A DNA stretch of 64,000 bases, from positions 62,001-126,000 of the forward strand of contig RQOL01000634.1 in NCBI GenBank assembly GCA_013076295.1, read 5' to 3'. The notes beneath the pieces are model-generated. The model saw only the letters and a program-made list of their open reading frames with translations, was not told where the DNA came from and did not search any database. Every line of letters starts with the position of its first letter. Position 1 is the first letter of the stretch. The translations under genes were made by a program, and so were the position numbers. This stretch comes from Sanderia malayensis (Eukaryota > Cnidaria > Scyphozoa > Semaeostomeae > Pelagiidae). Below, one piece after another: positions 1 to 9,981 of this stretch.

Positions 1-2291
1 GTGCAATATATTCAGCTTCTGTTGATGATTTAGCAACTGTACACTGTTTCTTGCTAGACCAACTGATTGATCCTCCTCCGAATTGAAATAAATATCCTGA
101 TGTTGATCTACGCGTATCTGGGTCTCCAGCCCAGTCAGCATCACTATAGCCGACCAACTCAGGATCCTCTTCTCCAACAGTGTACTGAAGTCCATAGTCA
201 ATTGTCCCTTTAAGATATCTCATGATTCTCTTAACACAGATCCAGTGCTGCTTACTTGGTTTAGACGAAAATTGTGATAACACATTAACAGCAGCAGAAA
301 TATCTGGTCTGGTTGATGTTGATGCATATGTCAGACATCCTATAGCTTGTTGATATCTCTGGCTATCAAAAAGTTCCTCATCATCGGTTGATTGTCTAAA
401 CTTACTCCCAGGTTCCAAGGATGTTGCAATGGGTTTAGAGTTCTCTAATCCAAATCTCTTCAGTACACCCTCCAAGTATGTTTGTTGACTCATCGTAAGT
501 GGCTTGGTGTCTCTGTCTCTCTCAATCAACATACCAAGCAAATAATGTATCTCACCTTGGTCTGCCATTTCAAACCTGGCACGTAATTTCTTCTTTTCTG
601 TCTCAAGCATAGCAGTGTTATTTGATACCACAACAATGTCATCTACGTACACTCCAAGTATTATGAAATTGATTTGTCCATCATGTTCTTTCTCTGTTTT
701 CACATAAATACAGCCATCAGCATTTCCTTTACAATAATTCACTGACGTTAAATAATCATCCAAGGTAGTATTCCAACACCGAGCTGATTGTCTAAGTCCA
801 TATAAGCTCTTCTTTAATTTGCAGACATAATCGGGTCTCTTCTTATCAACAAATCCATAAGGCTGCTCCATATAAATGTCACAATCTAAAGTTCCATTTA
901 GGAATGCAGTTTTCACATCCATTTGGTGAACATCCAAGTTATAAGCATTAGCTAGGGCAAGTAGCGATCTGAGTGAGCTATTACGGGTAACTGGTGAGAA
1001 GACTTCCTCATAGTCTACACCTTTCATCTGCGAATATCCTTGTGCGACTAATCTCGCCTTGTACTGATCAACACGTCCATTTGCATCTCGCTTTACTTTA
1101 AAGACCCATTTTGAACCGACAATGTTCTTGTCTACAGGGGGAGGCACAAGTTCCCAGGTATCATTTTTCATTAGAGATGAAAATTCTGAATTCATAGCAT
1201 CCTGCCAGTGCTGACATTGTTCACTACTTAGTGCATCTTCGACCATTTTGGGCTCTTCAACTTCAGAAGTTAAAGACCCAGTGATATTGCACAATTCCTC
1301 TCGAAATCTTTCAGGTGGTCTGCGCTCTCTTGTTGCACCCAGGTTTCTGACCTGTTCCATAAAGTTGTCTTCGAAGGTTCTCTGTCTTGGAGCCTGTGCT
1401 CCCATTGGTTCCTCGTTATTCTCTCCCACTGGCTCAACATTTTCTGCATATACTGGCAGCTCGGGAACATCTTCATTCTCCTCAAAATTGCTTGATAAAT
1501 ACTTATCCAAAATAGCATATTCCATGCTATCAGATTCTGATTTCTTGAAGTGTTCGAAATTATTCTTGATAAAATGGACGTTCCTGCTCACAACAAAATA
1601 TTTCTTCTCCACATCATATATCTTATATCCCTTTACACCAGGTGGGTATCCAACAAAAATACCTCTGCGTGCTTTCGCATCAAGCTTCTTCCTTTGTCCA
1701 GTTGGGATATAAACATAGCATACGCATCCAAATACTCTTAAATGAGTGACATTAGGTTTCCTTCTGAAGAGCCGTTCAAATGGTGTTTCGTTGTCCAGTG
1801 CAGCAGTGGGACTCCGGTTGTGTAAATATATAGCAGTATTACAAGCTTCTGCCCAGAAATCAATTGACAGTTTTGCATGTTGCAGCATAGATCTTGCAGA
1901 TTCAATAATAGTCCTGTTCAGCCGCTCTGCAACTCCATTCTGTTGCGGTGTGTGTGGTGCAGTGTACTCTCGTCCAATTCCTTTCTCATTACAAAACTTA
2001 ATAAATTCAGAAGAAGTATATTTTTCTCCGTTCTCACTTCGAAGAATCTTAACTTCATATCCGAAATGCTTCTCATAACTCAAAACTTTCACTGCATGTC
2101 CAAATTGCTTTTCCACATAGCTTGCATATTCTTTGAATTTGGAAAGTACTTCACTTTTGTACCGCATGAAATAAACCATTGCATATCGTGAATAATCATC
2201 AGTGAATGTCAGCATGTAACGACTTCCTCCTTTTGATTCTACTTGCATCGGCCCGCAAACATCTGTGTGCACAATTTCAAATGGCCTTGTA
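1..2291 (-). CDS. Copia integrase, reverse transcriptase and RNase H (partial)
   Basis: Translating the minus strand from about 2291 gives the integrase core, starting near VHTDVCGPM (first catalytic Asp) and continuing through the HTPQQNGVAERLNRT block around 1910-1965, which contains the catalytic Glu. The linker and C-terminal domain follow (FGCVCYV, 1700-1730). Reverse transcriptase starts near WELVPPP (1140-1160) and includes the YVDD active site around 640-655. RNase H reaches base 1. I checked several blocks by hand and found no stop, but not every codon. It differs in frame from the gag reading, and two shifts seem to lie between 2283 and 2345. Confidence 0.8.
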
Positions 2292-3812
2292 GCCCTCTCT
2301 TATCTTCAAAATGCTTTGTATCTTTTCCTTTATTCTCATACTTTGGAAACGTTTCTTCTGCATCTTTCCTAGTATACAAGCTTCACAATCTTTATCATTT
2401 CCTGCAGCTGTGTAATCCATCCCATGAACCATTTCATTCTTTTTTATCCTGTTTAAGTAGTCATGATTTAAGTGCCCAAATCTGCAGTGCCATGTCTCCG
2501 AATTCGGTAATTGCGCATGCGCAACCGCAGCATGCTCGACGTTGGCCTCATATAATTTCTTGTCATACAAAGTTCCAATGATAAACTCCTTTCCGTCCTT
2601 TAACACGATGCATCTTCCACTATCGAATCTCACCTCTGCTCCCATCGAAGCCATTGCAGGGACAGATAGTAGGTTTTTGGTAAGCTTAGGGACGTATAAC
2701 ACTCGTTGTAGATTCAGCACAAATTTGTCGGTATCACTGGTTTTCAAACGAGCAGTTCCTTCGCCCAAGGCAAAGATTACCGTATTGTCCCCCAAAAAGA
2801 TTTTTTTCGGTTCTTCGTACTTCTTAACATGTTCCAAAATGCTCTTGTTATTTGTCATGTGCGCTGTTGCGCCCGAATCGATGAACCAAAAATCTTGCTT
2901 ATCGCTAGTGCTTGAAATGAGCGCAATTCCTTCCCTTTCGGCATCGCTGAAGGTATCGTCCGCCATATTGGCACGCTCGTTTCTTCTATTGCCGCTCGCG
3001 TTGGGACAGCCTCTTGAGAAATGACCAAGGCGATCACAATTCCAGCATTTGGTATCCTTGTGTCTTTCGTTCCAGCCATCATTACGATTTCCCCGATGAT
3101 TGTTCGAGTGATAACCTCCTCGGCCGCCACGTGCCCCGCTTTGAAATCCTCGTCTTGCTTCACCATGATACTTCGAACCGCCGCGACCTTTTTTCATAAA
3201 TAAAGCATTGTCGGGCTCTTGCATTTTTTCCTTCTTTTCTTTTCGCTTCATATCTTCCTCGATCAACAATCCTTTTACGTTTTCCCAGTCCAAGCCATCA
3301 GCCGCTCGCGCATTCAAACTAGTCAAGAAATTGTCATACGACTCCGGCAGCGATCCGAGTACAACCGTCGCGAACTTTCTCGATGAGATTTCTTCACCCA
3401 ATTCTCTAAGCTGCTCTGCCAAAGATGTCATAGTTGTTAGATGCTTCATTAAGTTCTCGCCTTCTTCCATACTTGCGGTGTAAAATTTGCGTGAGAGTCT
3501 TACAATTTGCGTCACAGAAACAAACTCAAACTGCCCTTGCAGCGTCTGCCACGCAACTAGTGGGTTGGTAACGGAGGAGATGTGAATCTGCAGATCTTTC
3601 TCGACGTTTAGAGCGATTAATGAGTAGGCTTTGTCCGATCTTAGGCGAAACGCATTCCTTACATTTGCTGGAGCGTCTTCTGCTGGTGCTCTCTCTTGAT
3701 CAGGCTGGGTAAAGCCCCATAAACCACGTTCCATAAGCAACAGTTTCACGTTATATTTCCACGATTGATAATTGCTTCCGTTCAGCTTCTCGATCTTTGT
3801 AATCTCCGCCAT
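2277..3812 (-). CDS. Copia Gag, protease and start of integrase
   Basis: The 511-codon reading begins MAEITKIEKLNGSNYQSWKY, the usual start of Copia Gag, so the ATG at 3812 is well supported. A capsid-like region (residues 1-200) is followed by a basic Gly/Arg-rich stretch (205-250), a CCHC zinc knuckle (C256 to C269) that would bind genomic RNA, and an aspartic protease with DSGAT (active D312). The integrase HHCC zinc finger follows (H442/H447 region, C476, C479). The reading then drifts into an unrelated tail and stops at 2277, because the frame changes within about 70 bases. Upstream lie the primer site and LTR. Confidence 0.9.
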   Translation of the reverse strand: MAEITKIEKLNGSNYQSWKYNVKLLLMERGLWGFTQPDQERAPAEDAPANVRNAFRLRSDKAYSLIALNVEKDLQIHISSVTNPLVAWQTLQGQFEFVSVTQIVRLSRKFYTASMEEGENLMKHLTTMTSLAEQLRELGEEISSRKFATVVLGSLPESYDNFLTSLNARAADGLDWENVKGLLIEEDMKRKEKKEKMQEPDNALFMKKGRGGSKYHGEARRGFQSGARGGRGGYHSNNHRGNRNDGWNERHKDTKCWNCDRLGHFSRGCPNASGNRRNERANMADDTFSDAEREGIALISSTSDKQDFWFIDSGATAHMTNNKSILEHVKKYEEPKKIFLGDNTVIFALGEGTARLKTSDTDKFVLNLQRVLYVPKLTKNLLSVPAMASMGAEVRFDSGRCIVLKDGKEFIIGTLYDKKLYEANVEHAAVAHAQLPNSETWHCRFGHLNHDYLNRIKKNEMVHGMDYTAAGNDKDCEACILGKMQKKRFQSMRIKEKIQSILKIREGYKAI

Positions 3813-3885
3813 TTCTTCGGGTTATCTTCTCGTAAACTTCCTGTAAATTTCAAAAATTACTTTATCTATACTTATTCAGAGCTTC

Positions 3886-3899
3886 CTGGGCCCATAACC
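3886..3899 (-). other. Primer-binding site matching the initiator-tRNA anticodon arm
   Basis: Directly after the LTR the minus strand reads GGTTATGGGCCCAG. This is complementary to CTGGGCCCATAACC, the anticodon stem-loop of eukaryotic initiator methionine tRNA. Drosophila copia is known to prime from an internal fragment of this tRNA rather than its CCA end. The match is 14 of 14 bases and starts exactly at the LTR border. Confidence 0.8.
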
Positions 3900-4144
3900 T
3901 GTTAAAATTATACTAGACAAACGACAGCAACCTTGTAGTTTCACAGAGCTTTTTATAAACACACGCTTATTCAACTGAACTTCACAATCAACAGGACGGA
4001 AATTAGCTTGCCCACGAGGAGCTTATTATGCAAGTCACATGATCTATTTATAAGCAACTAAACCAATCATAGCAAAGCATTTTATATTCTAATTAACATA
4101 ATTATGTAAATATTGTTTCAGCATAGGCTATCATATTTCCAACA
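3900..4144 (-). repeat. 5' LTR of the Copia element
   Basis: On the minus strand it begins TGTTGGAAAT and ends TTTTAACA, giving the TG...CA ends and short TGTT/AACA inverted repeat expected of an LTR. It is 245 bp, short as is usual for Copia. A TATAAATA box lies inside (plus-strand TATTTATA at 4045-4052). The inner edge is fixed by the abutting primer site; the outer edge is inferred from the TG dinucleotide because the partner LTR is not in the window. Confidence 0.8.
4045..4052 (-). promoter_or_regulatory. TATA box in the Copia LTR
   Basis: The minus strand reads TATAAATA here, about 95 bases into the LTR, a plausible place for the U3/R promoter. No start site can be mapped from sequence alone. 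Confidence 0.5.
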
Positions 4145-4265
4145 CATAATATACCTACAATACAAACATACTATACCTACTATAAAAAATACCATACCTA
4201 CATACCTACATACATACATATACATACCCTACATAAATACATATATACATACGTACCCTACAATA
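4145..4265. repeat. TACATACC-type microsatellite
   Basis: Imperfect repeats of TACATACC, TACATACA and TACTATACC. The same family of motifs occurs beside Helitron ends at 5805, 7182, 37467 and 50060. Confidence 0.85.
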
Positions 4266-5700
4266 CAAACTATGAAGTAACATTTCTAAAACACGTAAAG
4301 GTGGGAGGTCGAATCACCCCCTTGCAAGCGACCGCCCCGCGCCCACCCTGTGCCCCTGAAAGCCCTTTCTGAACATTAATAATTTCAGAGTAAAGTTGGC
4401 AGAAAAAAAGTTGCCACAGGAAAATTAATCCATCCTCAGAAATTCCAACTCCATCCCCATTAAAAATTATATCAACACGTAGCTCGGGATACAGCAAATA
4501 CGTTGCATATAGTTTCATTTCTTAAATAAGTAATACTGAATTCTTAGAGACAATTTAGTGGAAGTTGTTTTAATGAAATTTCAGACCCGTGCAAAAAGCA
4601 AAACCTTTGAACACACTTTAGTAAGTAAAAGTAGTATTTAAACGTGGCAAATAGTGATCCAGTTTAACTCAAAAAACACGAACATGAAGCTAATATGTTG
4701 GTGAACAATTATCAAAAGTGTTTGGGTAAAAAATAATCAATTGTGGCAGGCTGAAATTGAATTTTCGTAAATACAAAAACCACGCGTGTTACGTGCAAAA
4801 TTGCTCCTTCTCGAATGAAAAGCAACTTTGTTGGAAATCGTAAAAGGCCAACAAAAAAAAACAAAAAATAACAGCAAAAACAACACAAACAAACAACACA
4901 TTATTTTAGTTGTGTTATCAGACAACACTTGTCAAAAATCTAAATGGGAAAATCATGCAAATAGGCCCGGAAAAATTCAAAACTTTGAACATGGCCTAAG
5001 CATTGTTAGCATGCCAAAGCAACAATGGCGGTCGCCTACTACAAAATCTACAACTATTTCATTAAAAAAACAAAACAAGGCTATCACCAATGTTCTCTAT
5101 TGTTTCCTGCAACTCTCAAGGGGTCTTTCAAACAATTAAGAGCTCTTTAGAAAGATAATTCAGCTGGTAAAACACTCTGAAAGGCTTCCACCTCATCTTT
5201 TTGTGCACAAAACAAAACAACGTGTCTTCTCCAAAAGTACCTGCTGCCAGCCGAGGGCAAATTTGCATGATAACGAAAACGCGTCACTGTCCACGTAAAG
5301 TTACGAAAGAGCCAATCAAATTGCAGGAAAAGGGGAAACGGGTCACATGAAGAGCCAATACTCTTTCGATAATGGAGTTCAGGACGCGGATGTGTAAGTT
5401 TTGCCAGCGTAAACCATCGTTTTTCGTGATAGCACAATTAGTGGAATAATGAATGGAATAACTCAAAAATCATTTTAAAATAGGCTTCCAAAATAGATAA
5501 TTTTTGCCTACTCCAGAAACGCAGCCTTTCCATGCAAATGCCAACCTTGTGCACCCTCATTCAAAAAAGCCTTATTGATCATCGATTCGCTGTTTCGTCC
5601 AATTGTTTTTGGGCGTTCGACCTATTGTTTTGGCTCGAATCTATTGTTTTTGCGAGAGTTTTACCACCGTCACGTGACATCACAGAATAGTAATATTAGA
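4145..5700 (-). mobile_element. Non-autonomous Helitron N0, 3' end lost
   Basis: The minus strand starts at 5700 with TCTAATATTACTATTC, a Helitron-type 5' TC end, followed by TCACGTGAC. The same start occurs at 7077, 9192 and 51146. Runs of AACAATNG separated by TTCGA follow. The region 4900-5690 resembles 50390-51140. Toward low coordinates it ends in a TACATACC-type microsatellite (4145-4265) that touches the Copia LTR, so its own CTAG end appears to have been lost when Copia inserted or by deletion. No protein is encoded; short open frames are not conserved. Confidence 0.6.
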
Positions 5701-7077
5701 CTAGCCGGGGGCCTGGTCGCTACGCTCCCTCCCCGGAGCCCGTCAAGTACAAAAAGCTTAATTTGGTTGGGGCGCTTCGCACACTGCATTCGCTACCGCT
5801 CATGCCCATACATACATACATACATACATACATACCTACATACTATACCAACATACTATACCTACTATACTACATACCATACCAACATACTATACCTACT
5901 ATACCTACATACTATACTGCATACCATACCAACATACTATACCTACTATACCTACATACTATACTACATACAATACCAACATACTATACCTACAATACCT
6001 ACAAACTATACCTACATAACATACCAACATACTATACCTACTATACATACCCTACAATACGTACCCTACAATACATAGCATATGATATTTTGGAAGTTCA
6101 AGACATGATTTTCTTCATCAAAAATAGCTGTGAAATCAAACCCGTGCGAAAAATAGCATTTAAAACACGATTCACCAACTTTCAAATTATATTAGCGTGG
6201 CCAATTTTCGTCCTACACACCCTACAAAAATATCAACGTGAAGCTAATAGCTTGTAGAACATTTATCGAAAGTATTTGGGTGAAAAAAACAAAGTTTTGG
6301 CAGTCTAGAATTTAATTTTCGCAAATGCAAAGCACACGCGTGTTGCGTGAAAATTTCGTGTTTTCCAGCAAAACCCTAACTCAGCTAAAAGTGTCCAAAA
6401 ACAGAGGAAAATCGACAAAACAAAAAAAACAACCCCACATAACCTTAGTTCTCGTATAAATAAACAGTTATCGAAAACTTTAAATGGACAAAATCGGTCC
6501 AGAACGACCCAAGAAAATCAAAATTGTCTTCGTGTTTTCGTTAGGCCCTTGCCTCAACACAAAAACGTGAGGTGAAACAAAACAAAATTTTAGGAGCTAT
6601 TTCCACCCAAAAACAATTGAATAAAGGAAATACCTAGAAATAGTTGTCCACATATTGTCTCCACAGGTCCTGAGAACAATTGACATGTCTTTCCAATTGA
6701 TTTCCGGCACGTATTCACGTTTAAACCTGAGCAACTTGCCGCCCGTTCAACTAAAAAAACACGTGCTTCGCCCTGCTCGTTTTGCATCTCATTAACTCTG
6801 TCCTCGGAACTTTCTAGTAAGTCGCAACACAAAATTGGCCATAACTCCCGAACCGCTGGGGTTAGAAATTAGCCACATACATTACTTTCGTCAGCACAAT
6901 GCAGGGATCATTTCTATACCAATTTGCACCCTTATTCAGCCCCCAAAAAAAAGCCTTTATGATATCAAGGAAATTCCTTTGATCCCATTGTTTGGTCGAA
7001 CGTCGATTGTTCAAGAGATAATAGGGCATTGTTTGGCTTTTCCGGGTCACGTGTGATCGTAGAATAGTATATATAGA
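5701..7077 (-). mobile_element. Non-autonomous Helitron N1 (1377 bp)
   Basis: On the minus strand the unit begins TCTATATATACTATTC at 7077 and ends CCCCCGGCTAG at 5701. A GC-rich inverted repeat lies about 10 bases before the CTAG, which is the Helitron 3' signature. It is joined with no spacer to N0 at its 3' side and to N2 at its 5' side (CTAG directly followed by TC). Inside are a TACATACC/TACTATACC array (5805-6075) and a unique part (6080-7075) shared with N2. There is no Rep or helicase, so it would depend on proteins from an autonomous copy such as those at 41-45 kb. Confidence 0.72.
5805..6075. repeat. TACTATACC/TACATACC microsatellite in N1
   Basis: Imperfect 9-12-bp units such as CATACTATACCTAC and CATACCAACATACTATACC fill this stretch just inside the Helitron 3' end. 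It is translated open for some distance in two frames only because the units lack stop codons. Confidence 0.9.
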
Positions 7078-9192
7078 CTAGCCGGGGCCCGGTCGCTACG
7101 TTCCCTCCCCGGAGCCCCTCAAGCAACAAAAGTTTAATGTGGTTGGCGCGCTTCGCACGCTGCATTCGCTCCCGCTCATGCCCATACATACATACATACA
7201 TACATACATACCTACATACTATACCTACATACTATACCAACATACTATACCAACATACTATACCTACATAACATACCAACATACTATACCTATTATACAT
7301 ACCCTACAATACATACTCTACATACATACCCTACAATACATACCCTACAATACATACCCTAAAATACATACCCTACAATACATACCCTACAATACATGCC
7401 CTTCAATACATACCCTACAATACATACCCTACAATAGATACCCTACAATACATACCCTACATACATACCCTACAATACATATCCTACAATACATGCCCTA
7501 CACTACATACCCTACAATACATACCCTACAATACATACCCTACAATACATACCCTACAATACATACCCTACAATACATACCCTACAATACATACCCTACA
7601 TACATACCCTACAATACATACCCTACAATTCATACCCTACAATATATACCCTACAATACATACCCTACAATACATACCCTACAATACATATCCTACAATA
7701 CATGCCCTACAATACATACCCTACAATACATACCCTACAATACATACGCTACAATACATACTACGACGCAACATTTCTAAAAAAAGTAAAGGTGGGAGTT
7801 CGAATCCTCTCCCCTGGCAAGCGACCACCCAGCGCCTGCCCTGCCGCCCCCCTGAAAGCTGTTTCTGAAAGTTGATAGCTTGAGTGTGAAGTTGGAAAAA
7901 AAAAGTTGGCTTCAAAAATTTAATCAATCCTGGAAAATTTAAACTCAATCTGTAATAAAAATTGTATCAAACTGTAGCTAAGAAAACACCGAAGCCGATA
8001 AAAATATTCACAATTCTTAACAGTGTTGTTTTTATTTTTAATTGAGCATTTGCTGCAGCCAATTACAAAAGCCGTGAAAAAAATTATTCCTCAGCCAACT
8101 TTACAGACACAAAAATTCCCCTAACTTGGTCAAAATTGGTCCATTTTAAGTCCAACTACACAAACATGAAGCTAATACCTTGGCGAATAAGTATCGAAAG
8201 TACTTGGGTGCATCTGAAATGCTTTTCCCAAATTTAGTTGGGTATTTTTGAAGTGCAAGACATGATTTTCTTGAAAAATAGCATTTAAAACATGATTCAC
8301 CAAATTTCAAATTAAATTAACGTGGCCAATTTTTGTCCTACAGAACCCACGAAAATATCAAAATGAAGCCAATAGCCTGTAGAACATTTATCGAAAGTAT
8401 TTGCGTGAAAAAAACAAAGTTTTGGCAGGTTAAAATTTAATTTTCGCGAATGCAAAGCGTGTTGCGTGAAAATTTCGTGTTTTCCAGCAAAACCCAAACT
8501 CGGCTAAAACAGTCCAAAAACAGAGGAAAATCGACAAAACAAAAAAAACAACCCTAGATAACTTTAGTTCTCATGTAGAAAAACAGTTATCGAAAGTTCA
8601 AATGGACAAAATCGGCCCAGAACGACCCAAGAAAATCAAACTTGTCCTCGTGTTTTTGTTAGGCCCTCGGCTCAACACAAAAAACGTGAGGTGAAACAAA
8701 ACAAAACTCGAGCTATTTTCAGCCAAAAACAATTAAGTAAAAGAAATACCTTGAAATAATTCTCCACCAATTGTCTCCACAGGTCCTGACAACAATTGAC
8801 ATGTCTTTACAATTGATTTCCGGCACGTATTCCTGCTTAAATCCGAGCAACTTGCCGCCCGTTCAACTAAAAAACCACGTGCTTCCCCCTGCTCCTTTGC
8901 ATCTCATTAACTCGGTCGGCGAAACTTTCTAGAAAGTCTGAACACAAAATGGGCCATAACTCCCGAACCGCTGGGGTTAAAAATTAGCGGATTGCTTTAG
9001 TTTCATCAGCACAATGCAGCGATCATTTCCATACCAATTTGCACCCTTATTGACCCCCAGAAAAAGAGCCTTCGAGTGGCAACGCCCGCTCCTTTGATCC
9101 CATTGTTCAGTCGAATGTCGATTGTTCAAGAGACAATAGGTCATTGTTCACAGTCGGCGGGTCACGTGTTGGCGTAGAACATATAATAGAGA
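7078..9192 (-). mobile_element. Non-autonomous Helitron N2 (2115 bp)
   Basis: The minus-strand 5' end is TCTCTATTATATGTTC at 9192 and the 3' end GGCCCCGGCTAG at 7078, with the terminal hairpin before it. The body 8160-9190 aligns by eye with 6080-7075 of N1 (for example the shared CCGAACCGCTGGGGTTA and CTCATTAACTC segments). It contains the 14-bp repeat array 7300-7765 and a tract at 7769-7860 that resembles 4276-4370 in N0. It is non-coding. Junctions with N1 and with the large Helitron at 9193 are spacer-free. Confidence 0.72.
7182..7765. repeat. 14-bp tandem repeat ACATACCCTACAAT
   Basis: From about 7300 the unit ACATACCCTACAAT repeats nearly perfectly for over 450 bases, after a short TACATACC/TACTATACC lead-in. 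Because 14 is not a multiple of 3 and no register contains a stop, a 213-codon open frame results, with a 14-residue protein repeat. I regard that frame as an artefact. Confidence 0.93.
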
Positions 9193-9654
9193 CTAGCCGG
9201 GGGCGCTCATGTACCCTCGCTTCCCGGAGCCCGTCAAGTACAAAAAGTTTAATGTGGTTGGCGCAACTCGCAACTATCGTTGAGGGACAACTTGCAGTTT
9301 TCACAGAGTAAGGAAATCCACTTTCCCATAGGCAATACCGGAGAAAATGGCAACACATAACTCTTAATAATCGGGATTCAGCTACGCAGGATTCAGGACT
9401 CTGCCGACTGCTGTGTGTGGTGCAGTCACCCCTGGATATATGGATCGTGTAATGTCCAGTTGGTCTCCGCAGATCAGTGTTATCTAGAATGAATGCATTC
9501 TAGAAGGGTGCCAGTAACAGCTGTACATCACACTTCTGTGCGACGTGATCTGCGTTGACACACAATACCCGTAACCTTGAATGTGTGTATGTGCGTTTTG
9601 GTAGGCAGCCCTCTGTAGAGCAACTGTGCAGATGGTCGCTCTAGGATGAAGCCT

Positions 9655-9981
9655 TTACAGGACTCCCTGGAAAACAATGTTCTTTGTTTTCCTGTGTGCT
9701 TCCTCTGGGAGGAATACTTTGAGCCCGTCAAATGATGTTGCTCTTGACATGGCCACATATAACTGACCATGTGTGAACACGGGCTCAGGTAAGTACAAAC
9801 CAACATACCTCAGGGATTGCCCGTGTGCCTTGTTGATTGTCAAGCAGTATGCAAGTCTGACTGGAAACGGTCGGCGTTTCACTTTAAACAGCATTTCGGT
9901 GTCCTGAGTGGAGACTGTGATCTTGGGAATCATGACCTGTTGTCCTCTGTGCTCCTTCGTAATGATCTCTGCTGTAATCAC
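9655..9981 (-). pseudogene. Helitron helicase C-terminal segment, copy C
   Basis: The 108-codon frame carries the end of a Pif1-like Helitron helicase: YCLTINKAHGQSL (motif V/VI region) and YVAMSRATS, in the order found in superfamily 1B helicases. It is nearly the same as 40360-40686 in copy A. Residue changes such as KAHGQS for KAQGQS, and the broken rest of the copy, mark it as a remnant. Confidence 0.85.

Larger units (their letters stand above)
1..4144 (-). mobile_element. Ty1/copia LTR retrotransposon, 3' part beyond window
   Basis: Reading on the minus strand, the element starts with a 245-bp LTR (3900-4144), followed at once by a primer-binding site, then gag, protease, integrase, reverse transcriptase and RNase H. 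The protease-integrase-RT order is the Copia order; Gypsy elements have integrase last. The pol reading continues to base 1, so the end of RNase H, the polypurine tract and the 3' LTR lie outside and no target duplication can be checked. The coding sequence shifts frame at about 2283-2345, so this copy is probably defective unless the shift is programmed. The family assignment is secure from domain order and motifs. Confidence 0.93.

Noticed and set aside
1248..3483. Plus-strand frames of up to 160 codons across the Copia element
   Set aside because: They are antisense shadows of gag and pol, which carry the recognisable motifs on the minus strand.
4145..7765. CRISPR-like regular repeats
   Set aside because: Units are directly adjacent without unique spacers and the sequence is eukaryotic.
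7139..7780. 213-codon plus-strand open frame
   Set aside because: It translates the 14-bp microsatellite and its flanks; the protein is a pure repeat and the array lies in a non-coding Helitron.
7769..7860. tRNA-like B-box (AGTTCGAATCCTC) in the Helitron body, also near 4300
   Set aside because: No A-box or cloverleaf can be built around it, so I do not call a tRNA or tRNA-derived SINE.
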